This document shows positions 1-9,834 of a DNA stretch of 16,193 nucleotides, piece by piece. Numbering within the stretch: position 1 is the first letter of the stretch; each line of letters starts with the position of its first letter. The notes below the pieces were generated by a model, which worked only from the letters and a program-made list of their open reading frames with translations, was not told the DNA's origin and searched no databases. The DNA comes from Dimargaris cristalligena. Lineage: Eukaryota; Kickxellomycota; Dimargaritomycetes; Dimargaritales; Dimargaritaceae. A program made the position numbers and the translations under genes. The DNA is taken from contig JANBQC010000385.1 in the NCBI GenBank assembly GCA_027576995.1, positions 1-16,193 on the forward strand. Direction: 5' to 3'.

Positions 1-194
1 TTTTAAGGGCCAACTGGAGTACTATATATATGCAAACTGATATTATGAGTCTAGAACTAAACTACTACTATCAGAACATCATCCTCAGATGGATGGACAA
101 CCATAAAACCATAAAGGGAAAAACTGGCTGGTTCTTCAAGTTTAGAACACTGTGTAAAGGAGAAAATGTAGAAGATTGGAAGTTAACTTGCCCT

Positions 195-303
195 TAGATC
201 CATCGAGGCATTTCTTGAAAGTCAGATACAGAAGAAAATAATATAGAAAATTGCTTTGGATTCACTAGGGCATTCTTAAAGGTGGAATCCGGAAGAAAAT
301 AAT
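195..303. repeat. Diverged direct duplication, two ~48-bp units
   Basis: The segments 195-243 and 257-303 align over about 48 bases with one single-base gap. They share the ending GAAGAAAATAAT exactly, and a CATT(T)CTT(G/A)AA core. By eye about 13 positions differ, and most of these are transitions (A/G or C/T). This reads as an old local duplication with a transition-rich decay pattern. No function is apparent. Confidence 0.5.
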
Positions 304-1246
304 CTGGGAAACGGAAGATGTCAGCACTGCTCACTCATCTCGGTATGGACACTGTTCATCTCAAAGGAGTACCCACGAATTTTTGAGTGCGCAAGTGCCA
401 TGAATGGAGTATAGCAACCAGTTAATCTCATGGAACGGGAATTGTCCTGGCCCTCGGCAGTACATTAATCACACTTGCAACATATACAGATATATCAAAT
501 TCGCATATATTACGGTTTCTTTTCACCATACCACTTAAAATGGAAACCACTTTAGCATATCCATAAATATATTCACCCCATATATCGATTCATTTTTGCA
601 GATCCAATTTATGATTTCAGTCTTTGAATTATTTGTAATCATCCCTATCAAGCGATGTTGTTATCAATGCATCAGATTACCCACTACCCAATGACACTGG
701 CATTCTAAATTATTAATGTGCGGTATATAATGAGGAAATACCAAATAAAATCTATATATTTTATGGGGCCATTTTCAAGAGTCGCTCTTCTCTATTAAGT
801 AGGTATCAGTAGCCTCCATACCCCAGAATTCATAAAAAAATTTATAGTTGTATTTGGATCCGCCCTGAATGAGTTTACATACCTCTGTCAGAATCCGAAA
901 ACTGGTATCCTGTTATTGGGCGCCGTGATGTGAGGGGAGGACTCTGCCTCCCTTTAAGTATGGCCTAGAGTAGATGAGGCCAACGTCCAGCTCAATGGAA
1001 ATGGGGTATTCATTGGGTTGAAGGTGGTAGACATCATCCACTTGGATCAGCGAGAATGCGTAAATGAGTATTGCAGGATGGTTCATAATGCTGTTAAAAA
1101 ACTAATTTATTAGAGAGTAAAATGACCGGCAGTGGCAGTCAAAAAAGCACTAGATGAAATATATAAGGAAGTGTTACATGATGTTCCAAAGGAAATAGCA
1201 TTAGCGGTCCCGTTATAAAGGTGGAAACTAAATTTTTAATTAAAAG

Positions 1247-1250
1247 AAAA
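1247..1250 (-). terminator. Pol III terminator of tRNA-Arg
   Basis: A TTTT run on the minus strand begins directly after the discriminator region of the tRNA. It is followed by C and a second TTTT. RNA polymerase III stops at such T runs. Confidence 0.8.
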
Positions 1251-1251
1251 G

Positions 1252-1325
1252 CGATCGCAGCAGGACTCGAACCTGCAATCTCCTGATCCGTAGTCAGGTG
1301 CCTTATCCAATTTGGCCATGCGACC
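1252..1325 (-). tRNA. tRNA-Arg, anticodon ACG
   Basis: On the minus strand this folds as a complete cloverleaf of 73 bases plus a discriminator G. The 7-bp acceptor pairs GGTCGCA with TGCGATC (one G-T pair). The D arm is GCC/GGC. The anticodon arm pairs CCTGA with TCAGG around loop CTACGGA, giving anticodon ACG, read as ICG for arginine CGN codons. The T arm pairs GCAGG with CCTGC around loop TTCGAGT. The A box (TGGCCAAATTGG) and B box (GGTTCGAGTCC) both match eukaryotic Pol III consensus. There is no intron and no encoded CCA. TTTT follows two bases after the acceptor stem. These traits mark a nuclear eukaryotic tRNA gene. Confidence 0.96.
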
Positions 1326-2523
1326 TCACATAAAAAATTAACTTTATAAAATTAAATTAATCTATGTGCATGGCACTTCCTTTTTCGTAACCCGCTTTTG
1401 CCGCATATCATATATTTTAAATGCTACCTGAGATATACCAGGCCATCGAATATATATGATATACTTGGGTTATTAGCGGGAGTAGTTTGCTTCAGCCTAA
1501 TCGAACTATTGGCTGATTTCGGTAGGTATGCGGATGGTAGTGGCTAGGCCCTGTCGTAATACTCTTAGGTCAATTTAATAGGAGTCCCTCATTCGGTATT
1601 ACGTACCACCGTGGTATATATGACAGGGGGTAATGGTGGGTGCGTAAACTGTTTATTAACATACCCAAACCGCATCCAGCCTGGTCATTTCCCCTTCTAA
1701 TACCTTAAAGTGATTATGTTCCTTAGCTGTATTATAGACCATCCTCCGGCCAGCACCTATCACTTGACTCCTGTTACTGGCGAATAGGAATATCTTAGAC
1801 TGGGACTAACCGCAATTTAACATCTATTATACAGTCCTGGCAGATATCCTTGACCTTACTAGCATGCTTTAATCACTGTTTGAGAACCTCATACTCTAAC
1901 CTTGGATATTGTTCACAGTAAACATCCCAGTGATATACCCAATCCTATGTAATATTGTTGGTGCTTTCCCGGGGTCCGTATATACTCCACTCAATTGGAT
2001 CAAAAAGGCCCAATCCAAACATCCAGCAACGAGATCCATTGGCTTACTATTGTACCTAACTGACAACACTATCAGCGGCAATTAATTAACATATGCCACT
2101 AGCAGCGGTATGGTCGCTAGCCAAAGCGCGTACATTAGTACCTTTTAATTGCATTAGCGCACTACAATTTATGATAAGAATACATCAATTCACTTTTGGG
2201 AAAAACTAAAATCCAGGCAGCTGCAATCCTTTCCTATATAAAAAAGGGGGAGCGCACATGTAGAATTCAATTGAATTGCGGAGGTCTAGAACATAGTGGT
2301 AGAAATCGGCCAAGAGAATGCGGGGGGTGGGGGAGTAATTATACAACAGAAAAAGACACAGAAAGAGATGGCGAGGGGACAGGCACATCAGAGAAGTAAA
2401 TACATAGTTAATGGGGGGAATACGCAATCCATTAACAATCAGGCATAGACGCCCAGGCCTTCCTGGCTTACTGTGGAACATGAAGTGGACCAGGGTGGAG
2501 CTGCAGTGAAGGGGGTGGGTACA
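1326..2523. other. Intergenic stretch without a recognised gene
   Basis: This separates the tRNA gene from the small minus-strand gene at 2524-2790. Open frames here are short, lack good start contexts and have no recognisable composition. The right part should contain the 3' UTR of the minus-strand gene, but I find no clear AATAAA on the minus strand close to its stop. Nothing else could be supported. Confidence 0.55.
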
Positions 2524-2790
2524 TTACGAGCCGCCCTTCTTCTTGCCCTTCTTTTCACCAGCGGGAGGGCCTTCGGGTTTCTTGTCATTAGCTGGGGCCT
2601 TATCGTTCTCTTTGTTTTCCTTGTTGTTGTTGGCCTTAGCATTGCCGCCGCCGCCGACAGTGACGGGGATAAAGTGGTGTTCGTTGCTGGACAGGTGCTT
2701 GGAACCACCGGTGGCGGCCGGACTATAGGCAGAGACACTGCCGGGCACGGCGACGGTGAATTTACAAGGAGAATATCCCCAGCTGGCCAT
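2524..2790 (-). CDS. Small lysine-rich protein of unknown function
   Basis: An 88-residue protein I do not recognise. The codon choice is what supports it: third positions are mostly G or C (AAG, GGC, GCC, AAC), unlike the surrounding AT-rich DNA. The ATG lies in a good context (AACATGG) and the frame ends in TAA. Residues 1-49 look like a small folded part with polar and beta-prone sequence, one Cys (Cys9), a HEHH-like cluster near 37-39 (EHH) and a GGGG tract at 46-49. Residues 50-88 are low complexity in Lys, Asn, Glu, Gly and Pro, ending in a polybasic run (KKGKKKGGS), so probably disordered. There is no signal peptide or membrane segment. TATA-like words lie 160 and 280 bases upstream. 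It could be a complete small gene, or the last exon of a longer one if an upstream exon was missed. The antisense frame looks membrane-like only because AAG, AAC and GGC read as Leu, Val and Ala in reverse. Confidence 0.7.
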   Translation of the reverse strand: MASWGYSPCKFTVAVPGSVSAYSPAATGGSKHLSSNEHHFIPVTVGGGGNAKANNNKENKENDKAPANDKKPEGPPAGEKKGKKKGGS

Positions 2791-2948
2791 GTTGTTTCGA
2801 AGTGGTGGAACGTGGTACGGGCTAGAAAAGGGAAGCGTCGATTAAGACAAACGGGGGGGAGGGGTGGGCTAAATCAAGTCAGTGGTACGATCAAGCGGAG
2901 TGTTCGAGAAGAAATAGTAGGAGTGAAATGGGTCAAGCAGCTCAAACG

Positions 2949-2956
2949 TATATATA
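2949..2956 (-). promoter_or_regulatory. Candidate TATA box for the lysine-rich gene (proximal)
   Basis: TATATATA lies about 160 bases upstream of the ATG at 2790, at a distance similar to the TATA-like boxes of the other minus-strand genes here. TATA-like words are common in this DNA, so the assignment is tentative. A better consensus lies at 3069-3076. Confidence 0.35.
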
Positions 2957-3068
2957 AGGATGACACAATGAAAGTGTTAGATACTTGTCACAGACAGTAG
3001 CTAAAAAGGCCAAATGCGGAGGAAGTACGGGTGAGTTGATTGTATGAGAGAGTAGGGCAGGGGGGCTG

Positions 3069-3076
3069 CTTTTATA
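3069..3076 (-). promoter_or_regulatory. Candidate TATA box for the lysine-rich gene (distal)
   Basis: TATAAAAG on the minus strand, a full TATA consensus in a GC-rich flank, about 280 bases upstream of the ATG at 2790. If used, it implies either a long leader or an upstream non-coding exon. It competes with the closer TATATATA at 2949-2956. Confidence 0.4.
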
Positions 3077-3742
3077 TCCGATGGGCCACCATCCCATCGT
3101 CAAAGAGGAAATGATAAGAGTAGACTCACTATACGGCTGGTAATGAGTTTTTTTTTTTTGACTAGGATATTTTTTTTCACTATATTTCTTCAGTATATAA
3201 CCTGGCGAATACTACTGGGCGCCATATTTTTGGTGATTGTGCCATATCGAATAAGCATAAAGAAGGGAAAGCACAGTGAAAGGAAATGCACCGAATAAAA
3301 AAGCGAAAAGACTCCCAAGGTTAGTTCCACTTGGGCCACAATGCCCCAGGTCCGCTGTGCTTCCATTGGGGAAGTAGTTCATTCGTTTCAAGTGAAGGTC
3401 CAAATGATCATTCCCTGTAATCTAAACAATCCTAAAACAATCACTCACGCCATGATTAAAAGTCCATCGGAAAAAGCCCCAGATGGAGTTAACTAATATG
3501 GCCCACTTTAAACTTAAGCCGCCGCAGTTGGTAACCTATTTCCAAAATAGACACACCTCGCCGGGAATCAGCCGAAGTTTCCGCCCAAAGATGGCCTGAG
3601 GCGGATGAAACCCGGCTTGGTTATTCAAAGAAACGCAAACTACCTAGAACTGTGAGCAGTTTTACCTTCCATTATCGTCCAGCATTTTAGGCCGTTGTTG
3701 CCTGTCCACCAGGTTCGGCCCAACCTCCTTAGCTCAACGGTA

Positions 3743-3789
3743 GAAGTTGGGGTGACACTGATGTCAGTCAACATTCGGAGATCAACTTC
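3743..3789. repeat. Nested inverted repeat
   Basis: GAAGTTG at 3743-3749 pairs perfectly with CAACTTC at 3783-3789. Inside lies a second perfect 5-bp stem, TGACA (3753-3757) with TGTCA (3762-3766), around a CTGA loop. A sequence matching a tRNA A box (TAGCTCAACGG, 3730-3740) sits just upstream, but no B box or cloverleaf follows. It may be a decayed tRNA-like element or chance. Confidence 0.35.
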
Positions 3790-6700
3790 CACCACTCTGT
3801 TTTCGATAATCAATTGAATGTTAAATTGTAAATAATAATAAAAACGAAAAGAAAAAAATACTTTGGTATACCACATATTCAACATAATACTTTCTAAATA
3901 TACCACCGACTGGGGAGCCTGATTGAAAACGAATCCAGAGGTGCTGTGAGGTCCCCCCACCTTACAATAGCTTGGGACACTGGTCGAGTGGCTTTATTAT
4001 GAGTTCTTTGCATCTTCATTGTAATGGTGAAGCGGCGTTCATTTTTCAAGAGGAACCTGGAGATGGGAACCCCGGTTCTGCGGGGGGCTGCGCGGAAAAT
4101 GAAGTCTCTTCAATGCAGTACCCGCTCGCTGCACAGCCATGTATTCCCCCACACCAAGGAATGTGGCCGCTATTGATAATATCTCGCCGAGCTGTTTTGG
4201 GTCCATTTTTTGATCATACTGCCTTAATTAACCCGAATTGGCTTTTCCTTGGACCCCGCCTTGACATTGTCGTTGTATTTACCATTTGCCACTAGGTCGG
4301 TGCAGAAAATGAAGGAATGAGTAAGCAGATCCTCGCCAGATTACTGTGACCCGCTAACAATGGATTGTGGTTGAATAAAGGCTTAGTGAGTGATGAGGCT
4401 CGGCCAAAGTTTAAGGCGTCTCCGAATAGCCCCAACGCGAGCCTTCATTCCTGGGGTATTTGAAGTAGGCACTCAGAATGTCCACGTCAGTCCATGGTAG
4501 CTTTACTTTCAGTGAAGGGCATATGGATAACGTGCTGTTGGTATGCTAGATTGGGTGTGGACTATGGGGAGGTGCCATGTCATGGACTGTAAGGGGCTAT
4601 CAAATGGCTTGTTTAATGCCACCAGGTCCCAGGCTTGTTTACTTTGGCTCTCACGTTGACCCAAGGATAGATCAACAGGGTGGCACCCTGGAACAATATT
4701 CGCGAGTGGATCTAAACTGACCATATAAACAAGTCAAGCCCCGCAGTCAAATACTGTCCATCTGTGGCTCTTCAAGACGGGCGCGGGACTGATTGACCTA
4801 CGCAGTAAAGTATATAATTATACCATGAGTAAAAAGTGGAAAAACAAGGCTTATCATTTATGGCCGGGTATTGTCACCAAAGCTGGTTTTATTGCGGTTG
4901 TAGGCGCAATGGGTTAGCTGCGGTATAGATTAGATAGGTTCAAGGCCCAGTCATAAATGATTATTTTCAGGGTGCTGTTTGTTAAAGCGAGTATTCCAAA
5001 AGTTTGATTATGCAGCATCTAATACCTAAAATACACCGGCTTAGATTGGGGTAGGAGTATTTAAGATACTATATTGCGTTGGCATGTTCCTAAAGGAGCG
5101 CCATCGGCCAGTCTCGGTTGGTGCTAGATGCTTGGTGATGGGATATCAACTCATTTTAAGGCTCCATACCCTTACGTTGGTTTATGGGGAATTCTTAAAT
5201 GTTAGCCCAAAAGGCAATTGTAATGGCTTAGCAACAAAGGGAATGGGTCGGCCTTGAGGTAGTGTGCGAATCGTGGGAGTGCGTAGATTTTGTTTGATTT
5301 TGGCAGTTTGGCTGGGCTATGGATGGGGGTGATGGGAAGAGAAGTGACGCACTCCCACTATGGCTTAAATGGAGAATTTAAGGAGGGCTAGGCTCTAAAA
5401 GGCCGTTTTGTTGAAGGGTAACACCAACAGCCGCCCCGCTATGGAAATCTGTATTTTGAGCCACATTTGACATCAGTTTCAATCTTTCGACCTTTAATTA
5501 ACAACCAGTTTCTGGATGTTGCCGCATTTGTGTATATTGCAGGAACCATTCCCATCACCATTATAGTCGGGCTTACTTGACTGGTTGGGGTGATGTGTTT
5601 TTCTGCCAGTGGTCTGCAAGAGAACGTGGATCGCGATTAAGTCTTACTTTAAAATAACCATGGCCGAACTGACGGGAGGAGGGAGTATGTAAGGTTAACT
5701 ATACTTGTCCATGTGGGGGAAGTGAACGGCGCAGGGTATTGATTAAGGAAATCATTGGCGAGATGCTTTTAGCTACAGTGAACTTTAACCAGACCATAAA
5801 GGGGCAGTATATTAAGGCTGGGGTAGAGGTTGGAAAGAGTGGAGGAGGGTGTCACCGAATTCCCAAGGAACATCTGCGTGGCAAAATAGTGATACCTTTC
5901 TGTACAGTTGGTGGGAGGGGGTTAAGAACAATTGGTGGTTGTTTGCAGGCCAGGGGAAGCACCGTAGCGGTGTTTTAGAGGAGGTAATTTAGAATTAACC
6001 CTTTCCCGATTGTGAAAGCTCACTGGGAACCCTTTTCTAACCATTAAACCTACCATTTGCCATACATGAACTTCGGTAGAAGCACACAGCATCCGACTTT
6101 TCCGAGAATGTCATTTAGCCATTCTGGGCCGAGATCAGTGCCTGCACATGTTTCCCAGCCCTACCTTAACGGTTGTCAATAAATCTGCTGATAAAATCCA
6201 GCTGTCCGTGGACCTCTACTGGGATGGTGAAAGACATGCAGGATAACCAAAGAGTCTTAGATATGGTATAGTTACGAGTAGAAGGTGATGAGATATTGAC
6301 AATGAGGCCCAACAGTCAGGGCGATAATCATGTGTAGTATACCTTCGACAAAGTATAATGCAGTTTCCTACCTGTCCAGCCAATCGTCTCTTTAGGCCAT
6401 AGACCAATCCTTCCCCCAATTTCCCCAATCAATAGTGATCACCAGTGCTTACTATTCGTGCGGACCACTCCCACATCTACCCAATCTTCAACTATGAAAA
6501 GAAGCTGTGGGGCAGGTTAACCAAGCGTAGCCCCCCTTTGAAGCGAAGTATACAATTGATTGACATCTTCAAGCCAGGGATATCTATATTTCACAAAACG
6601 ACGTCACCATGACTTAATTGGCCGCTGCTAATTAGTTCTTAGGTATATTAAATCTTAGTCAGACGTTGACCGGGTAGACTTCGCACTGCACCCAATGCCA

Positions 6701-7230
6701 CAGGGTGGTTTGTCCCTTTAACAAATGGTAAGGTATAGGGGAGATGTAGGAACGGTAGAAGAAAACTGCGCCATATCTCAATCCCCCCTATCCCTGCCGA
6801 AACCCCCCTCGTCTCAATGGGCGTAGCACACTGCCTGTGTACCCTTCTCGGGTCAAACCGTGCCCTATTCCGAGCCCACTTTTCAAGTCACGATGCGATC
6901 AACAGCCACTACATATTAGCTACTCTCTCTCTATCTCTGCCTTAGTTGGGCACCTGACTTGCTCTGGCGCCGTTGGTACCCAAAATAGTAGTGGCGGTGA
7001 TATAATCAAAATCGGATAGCCCATCGATTTCCCCACCACTTCCCCTATAGACCTCAAGTTTGTCTCCCACTCTTCGGATAGCTTTGACACCGCATTCTAT
7101 ACTTTAGTCTCTTCATTTCTAACTACCGACTTGCTGCTGTCTTCGATTGTTCGCTCACCGGCCGACATTTGCCTACTCTACCTATATCTACAGCACCCGT
7201 TCACGTTAAACCTCACTTACCTTGATTACC

Positions 7231-9216
7231 ATGGCCCTCACCATTCCCGAAGTCGCTGCCAATGCCCGTACTGCGGCCAATCAGCTCCAGAATGTGACGT
7301 CTACCCAAAAGTCCCAGGTCTTGGCCCACATTCGACGGGAGTTGGAGGCCCACAAGGAAGAAATTTTCGCCGCCAATGCCCAGGACCTGCAGTTGGCCCA
7401 AGAGGAAGTAGCCAAGGGCCGCCTGTCTGCCTCTCTCTTTAAACGCCTTGACATCAAGGGTGACAATGAGGAAAAGTTCAATACTCTTCTCCAGGGGGTC
7501 ACCGACGTTGATAACCTGCCCGATCCCATTGGTAAGTATACCTCGACGCAGCTTCGTTATTGCAATGCATGGGTGGAGTAGTGGTCGGCTGTTTGGGTGC
7601 CAGTAGGCGAATATAGGGGTACCGCAGTGGCCCTAGGTATCGACTTCATCAAGCCTGGGGGGCACGAAGTAGGCTTATTGGAAGTGGTACAAGTGACTCA
7701 TACCGATCCTTGGCTTATGATAGCACACCCTTTCCCCGTTTCCCAGTTTCCCACCACCTCCCGCCCTTTTATCCTAAAGTGGGCACGGTACCAGGGTTAA
7801 TCTAGGCGTCCATATTTATGGTCTTAGTACTTATTACCCATTCTCGGATAGCTTGTTCTAAGTGGGGTTATCTTCTAGCCTTCATTTCAGCAATCGAATA
7901 ACTGGGTGCTATGCATTGGCTAGCTGCCTACAGAATTTAAACCCGGAATCTAGGTGCAATAACCCGTTACTGGGAGCACTGTGTCGAATATTACATTCTA
8001 TTAGTTGAACCCGTTGTGTATATTTATTACTCAATTTATTCCATCACGAACCTGGGCTGCTAATACATTACAATATCCCATTTATCCCCTGTATTGTACC
8101 TTCTGTCTTTTAGGCCAGGTCACTCGGGCCACTGAGCTGGACCAAGGCCTAGACCTGTACCGGGTCACGGCTCCCGTAGGCGTTATTCTGGTTATCTTCG
8201 AAGCCCGTCCCGAGGTGGTCGTTAACATCAGCTGTTTATCCATAAAATCCAGCAATGCCGCCATTCTGAAGGGCGGTAAGGAGGCCTACCATACCCTCGC
8301 TGTGCTTACCCGGGTGATGCAGTCCGCCATTGAAGGTGTGGTCCAAGATATTCCTTTCCCCAAGGACGCCATCCAACTCGTGTCCACTCGGGAGCACATT
8401 GACGAGCTTCTGCAACAGGACCGCTATATTGATATGGTAATCCCCCGGGGATCCAATCAGTTGGTCCGTCACATCCAGAATAACACCCGGATTCCGGTCT
8501 TGGGCCACGCTGACGGTTTGTGCAGTATCTACCTTGATGACACGGCCGATGTGAACAAGGCCCCTGGCCTGGTGGTCGACTCCAAGACCAACTACCCCGC
8601 CGCCTGCAACTCCGCTGAAACCCTCCTGGTCCATCGCTCTCTACTGGGTTCGGACTTGCTGACAAAGACTATCAAGTCCCTTTTCGACCATGGCGTCTCA
8701 CTGCGCTGTGATCCACCCACTCTGCAATTCATTGAGAATAGCCCGGTATTGGGTTCCGCCTCTTACAAGAAGGATCAACAATACTCCGCCAGCACCGATG
8801 AGGATTACGATACCGAGTTCTTGGATCTGTGCATGGCCGTCAAGGTAGTCGATTCGGTCGAGGAGGCCATTACCCACATCAACACCCATGGTTCTAAGCA
8901 CACTGACTGCATCGTGACCGAAACCCCCGCCCACGCCGAGAAGTTTATGAACATGGTGGACGCCGCCGGGGTGTATTATAACGCCTCTACCCGATTTGCC
9001 GATGGGTTCCGCTACGGATTCGGGACTGAAATCGGTGTGAGTACCAACAAGACCCACGCTCGCGGTCCCGTGGGTCTCGAAGGTTTGACCATCTACAAGT
9101 ACCGCCTGTATGGCCAGGGTCATAAGGCCGGTGACTTCGGAGTTGGCGCCAACAAAAAGGCGTATTTGCACAACGATATCGGCGTCGATTCTGTGAAAAA
9201 CAAGTTTGTCCGTTAA
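7231..9216 (+). CDS. PRO2: Glutamate-5-semialdehyde dehydrogenase (gamma-glutamyl phosphate reductase)
   Basis: Catalyses the second step of proline synthesis: NADPH-dependent reduction of L-glutamate 5-phosphate to glutamate 5-semialdehyde, expected in the cytosol. Two exons, 7231-7531 and 8114-9216, encode 467 residues, close to the about 456 of yeast Pro2. The split codon (G|GC) rejoins the family motif DPIG-QVT at residues 98-104. Visible family blocks are FEARPEV (129-135), KSSNAAILKGGKEA (145-158), PRGSN (211-215), GHADG (231-235), the catalytic Cys265 in NYPAACNSAETLLVH, NASTRFADGFRYGFG (390-404) and ARGPVGLEGL (416-425). The start is the ATG in ACCATGG; a nearby upstream in-frame TTG is not needed. 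Codons are GC3-rich. An AATAAA lies 110 bases past the stop. It faces gene A tail to tail. Nothing suggests a defect. The monofunctional form fits a fungus; plants and animals fuse this domain to glutamate kinase (P5CS). Confidence 0.97.
7532..8113 (+). other. PRO2 intron (582 bp)
   Basis: The donor GTAAGT at 7532 is a perfect fungal 5' splice site. The acceptor is a pyrimidine tract ending in TTTTAG at 8113. A branch-point-like CTAAT lies at 8060-8064, about 50 bases before the acceptor. Removing it restores the family sequence across the junction (phase 1, within a Gly codon). The intron is long for a fungus and AT-richer than the exons. It contains stops in the exon 1 frame after 16 codons. 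A perfect TGACTCA (7694-7700) lies inside it. Confidence 0.93.
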
Positions 9217-9325
9217 GGAGAGGGTAGGTTGAGAAGGGTGACTGCTTAAATGGGGCCCAGCGTATGTGCCTTCTGTACTTGTTTAGCAACATTCTTCTTA
9301 CTTAGGTTCTGCTTAAACCAATATT

Positions 9326-9331
9326 AATAAA
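9326..9331 (+). terminator. Candidate polyadenylation signal of PRO2
   Basis: AATAAA lies 110 bases after the PRO2 stop, preceded by AT-rich sequence. This is a plausible 3' UTR length for a compact fungal gene. A second AATAAA on this strand lies further down in the palindrome at 9613. Confidence 0.55.
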
Positions 9332-9612
9332 CCATGTTCGCACCATTAACCATAGTCGGTGGGGTATATTACGTTTCTATTTTTCTTGCTCCAGTATTAG
9401 GAACTTAAGTAAACCTCGCTTAGTTCTAGTGTCCGATAATCGCTGGTGGTGCTAGACTTATGGGTGATGTAGCTCCCCGGACCGTGTACGCCCTTTTCTG
9501 TTATCTCATATATTCATTTATGGGAAGACATGTGGAATGGCAAGCACTCGGGGATTGGGCAACCGTTGATAGCACTGTAAATATACAGCCATTATAAATT
9601 ACTAACGGAGCA

Positions 9613-9626
9613 AATAAAATTTTATT
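9613..9626. terminator. Palindromic bidirectional AATAAA element
   Basis: AATAAAATTTTATT is a perfect 14-bp palindrome, so it offers AATAAA on both strands. It lies 209 bases past the gene A stop, and is the first minus-strand AATAAA I find there. It is 397 bases past the PRO2 stop. It could serve both convergent transcripts. Confidence 0.45.
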
Positions 9627-9834
9627 CAGGGCAGGGTTTATAGAAAAATCAACCAGGGAGGGCTGGTCGTCAAAGAAAGCAAATATGTAATGGTGGGGTT
9701 TGGTCAGCGAAGAAAAGATAACTTAATGGAGGACAGGCTATAAAAATTCAAACCAGGTCCTATATGCCATACCAGAGAAGCGGAAGGTATGTTGGCACCA
9801 GTGGTGGGTGGTATTGGAAATGGTCGCTTTAGGT

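Larger units (their letters stand above)
1..1251. other. AT-rich intergenic stretch without a recognised gene
   Basis: I see no reading frame with coding-like codon use on either strand. The stretch is AT-rich, with many TATAT-type words and scattered A/T runs. The only internal structure I can support is a diverged direct duplication at about 195-303, listed separately. The right edge carries the T-rich Pol III stop of the neighbouring minus-strand tRNA gene: TTTT on the minus strand at 1247-1250. Confidence 0.6.
2791..7230. other. 4.4-kb stretch with no convincing gene
   Basis: The left end holds the promoter and leader of the minus-strand gene at 2524-2790. The right end holds the pyrimidine-rich 5' region of PRO2, including a CT tract near 6920-6939. 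Between them, open frames are all under about 110 codons, use codons like random AT-rich sequence and show no domain I recognise. Visible structure is limited to T runs of 12 and 8 at 3148-3159 and 3170-3177, and a nested inverted repeat at 3743-3789. I see no transposase, reverse transcriptase or terminal inverted repeats. A gene with many short exons or a non-coding RNA could be missed by eye. Confidence 0.5.
9217..9834. other. Convergent 3' intergenic region between PRO2 and gene A
   Basis: This 618-bp tail-to-tail gap holds the 3' UTRs of PRO2 (plus) and gene A (minus). It includes an AATAAA for PRO2 at 9326-9331 and a perfect palindrome carrying AATAAA on both strands at 9613-9626. I see no gene in it. 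Confidence 0.7.

Noticed and set aside
2473..3000. Plus-strand open frame of 175 codons with a membrane-like hydrophobic stretch
   Set aside because: The hydrophobic part is the complement of AAG, AAC, GCC and GGC codons of the lysine-rich minus-strand gene. It lacks a good ATG, and its 3' half has no coding bias.
3725..3800. Possible second tRNA gene (A-box-like TAGCTCAACGG at 3730-3740)
   Set aside because: No B box, no 7-bp acceptor stem and no anticodon arm with a 7-base loop could be drawn. At best it is a decayed tRNA-like sequence.
3640..3960. Minus-strand open frame of 106 codons, and plus-strand frame at 3972-4295
   Set aside because: Codon use resembles the surrounding non-coding DNA, and no domain, signal peptide or repeat is visible in either.
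5739..5978. Plus-strand open frame of 79 codons
   Set aside because: It depends on a TTG start, has no coding bias and shows no recognisable feature.
7597..7800. Open frame inside the PRO2 intron as an extra exon
   Set aside because: The PRO2 family sequence is continuous across the 7531/8114 junction, so no extra exon is needed, and the frame matches nothing known.
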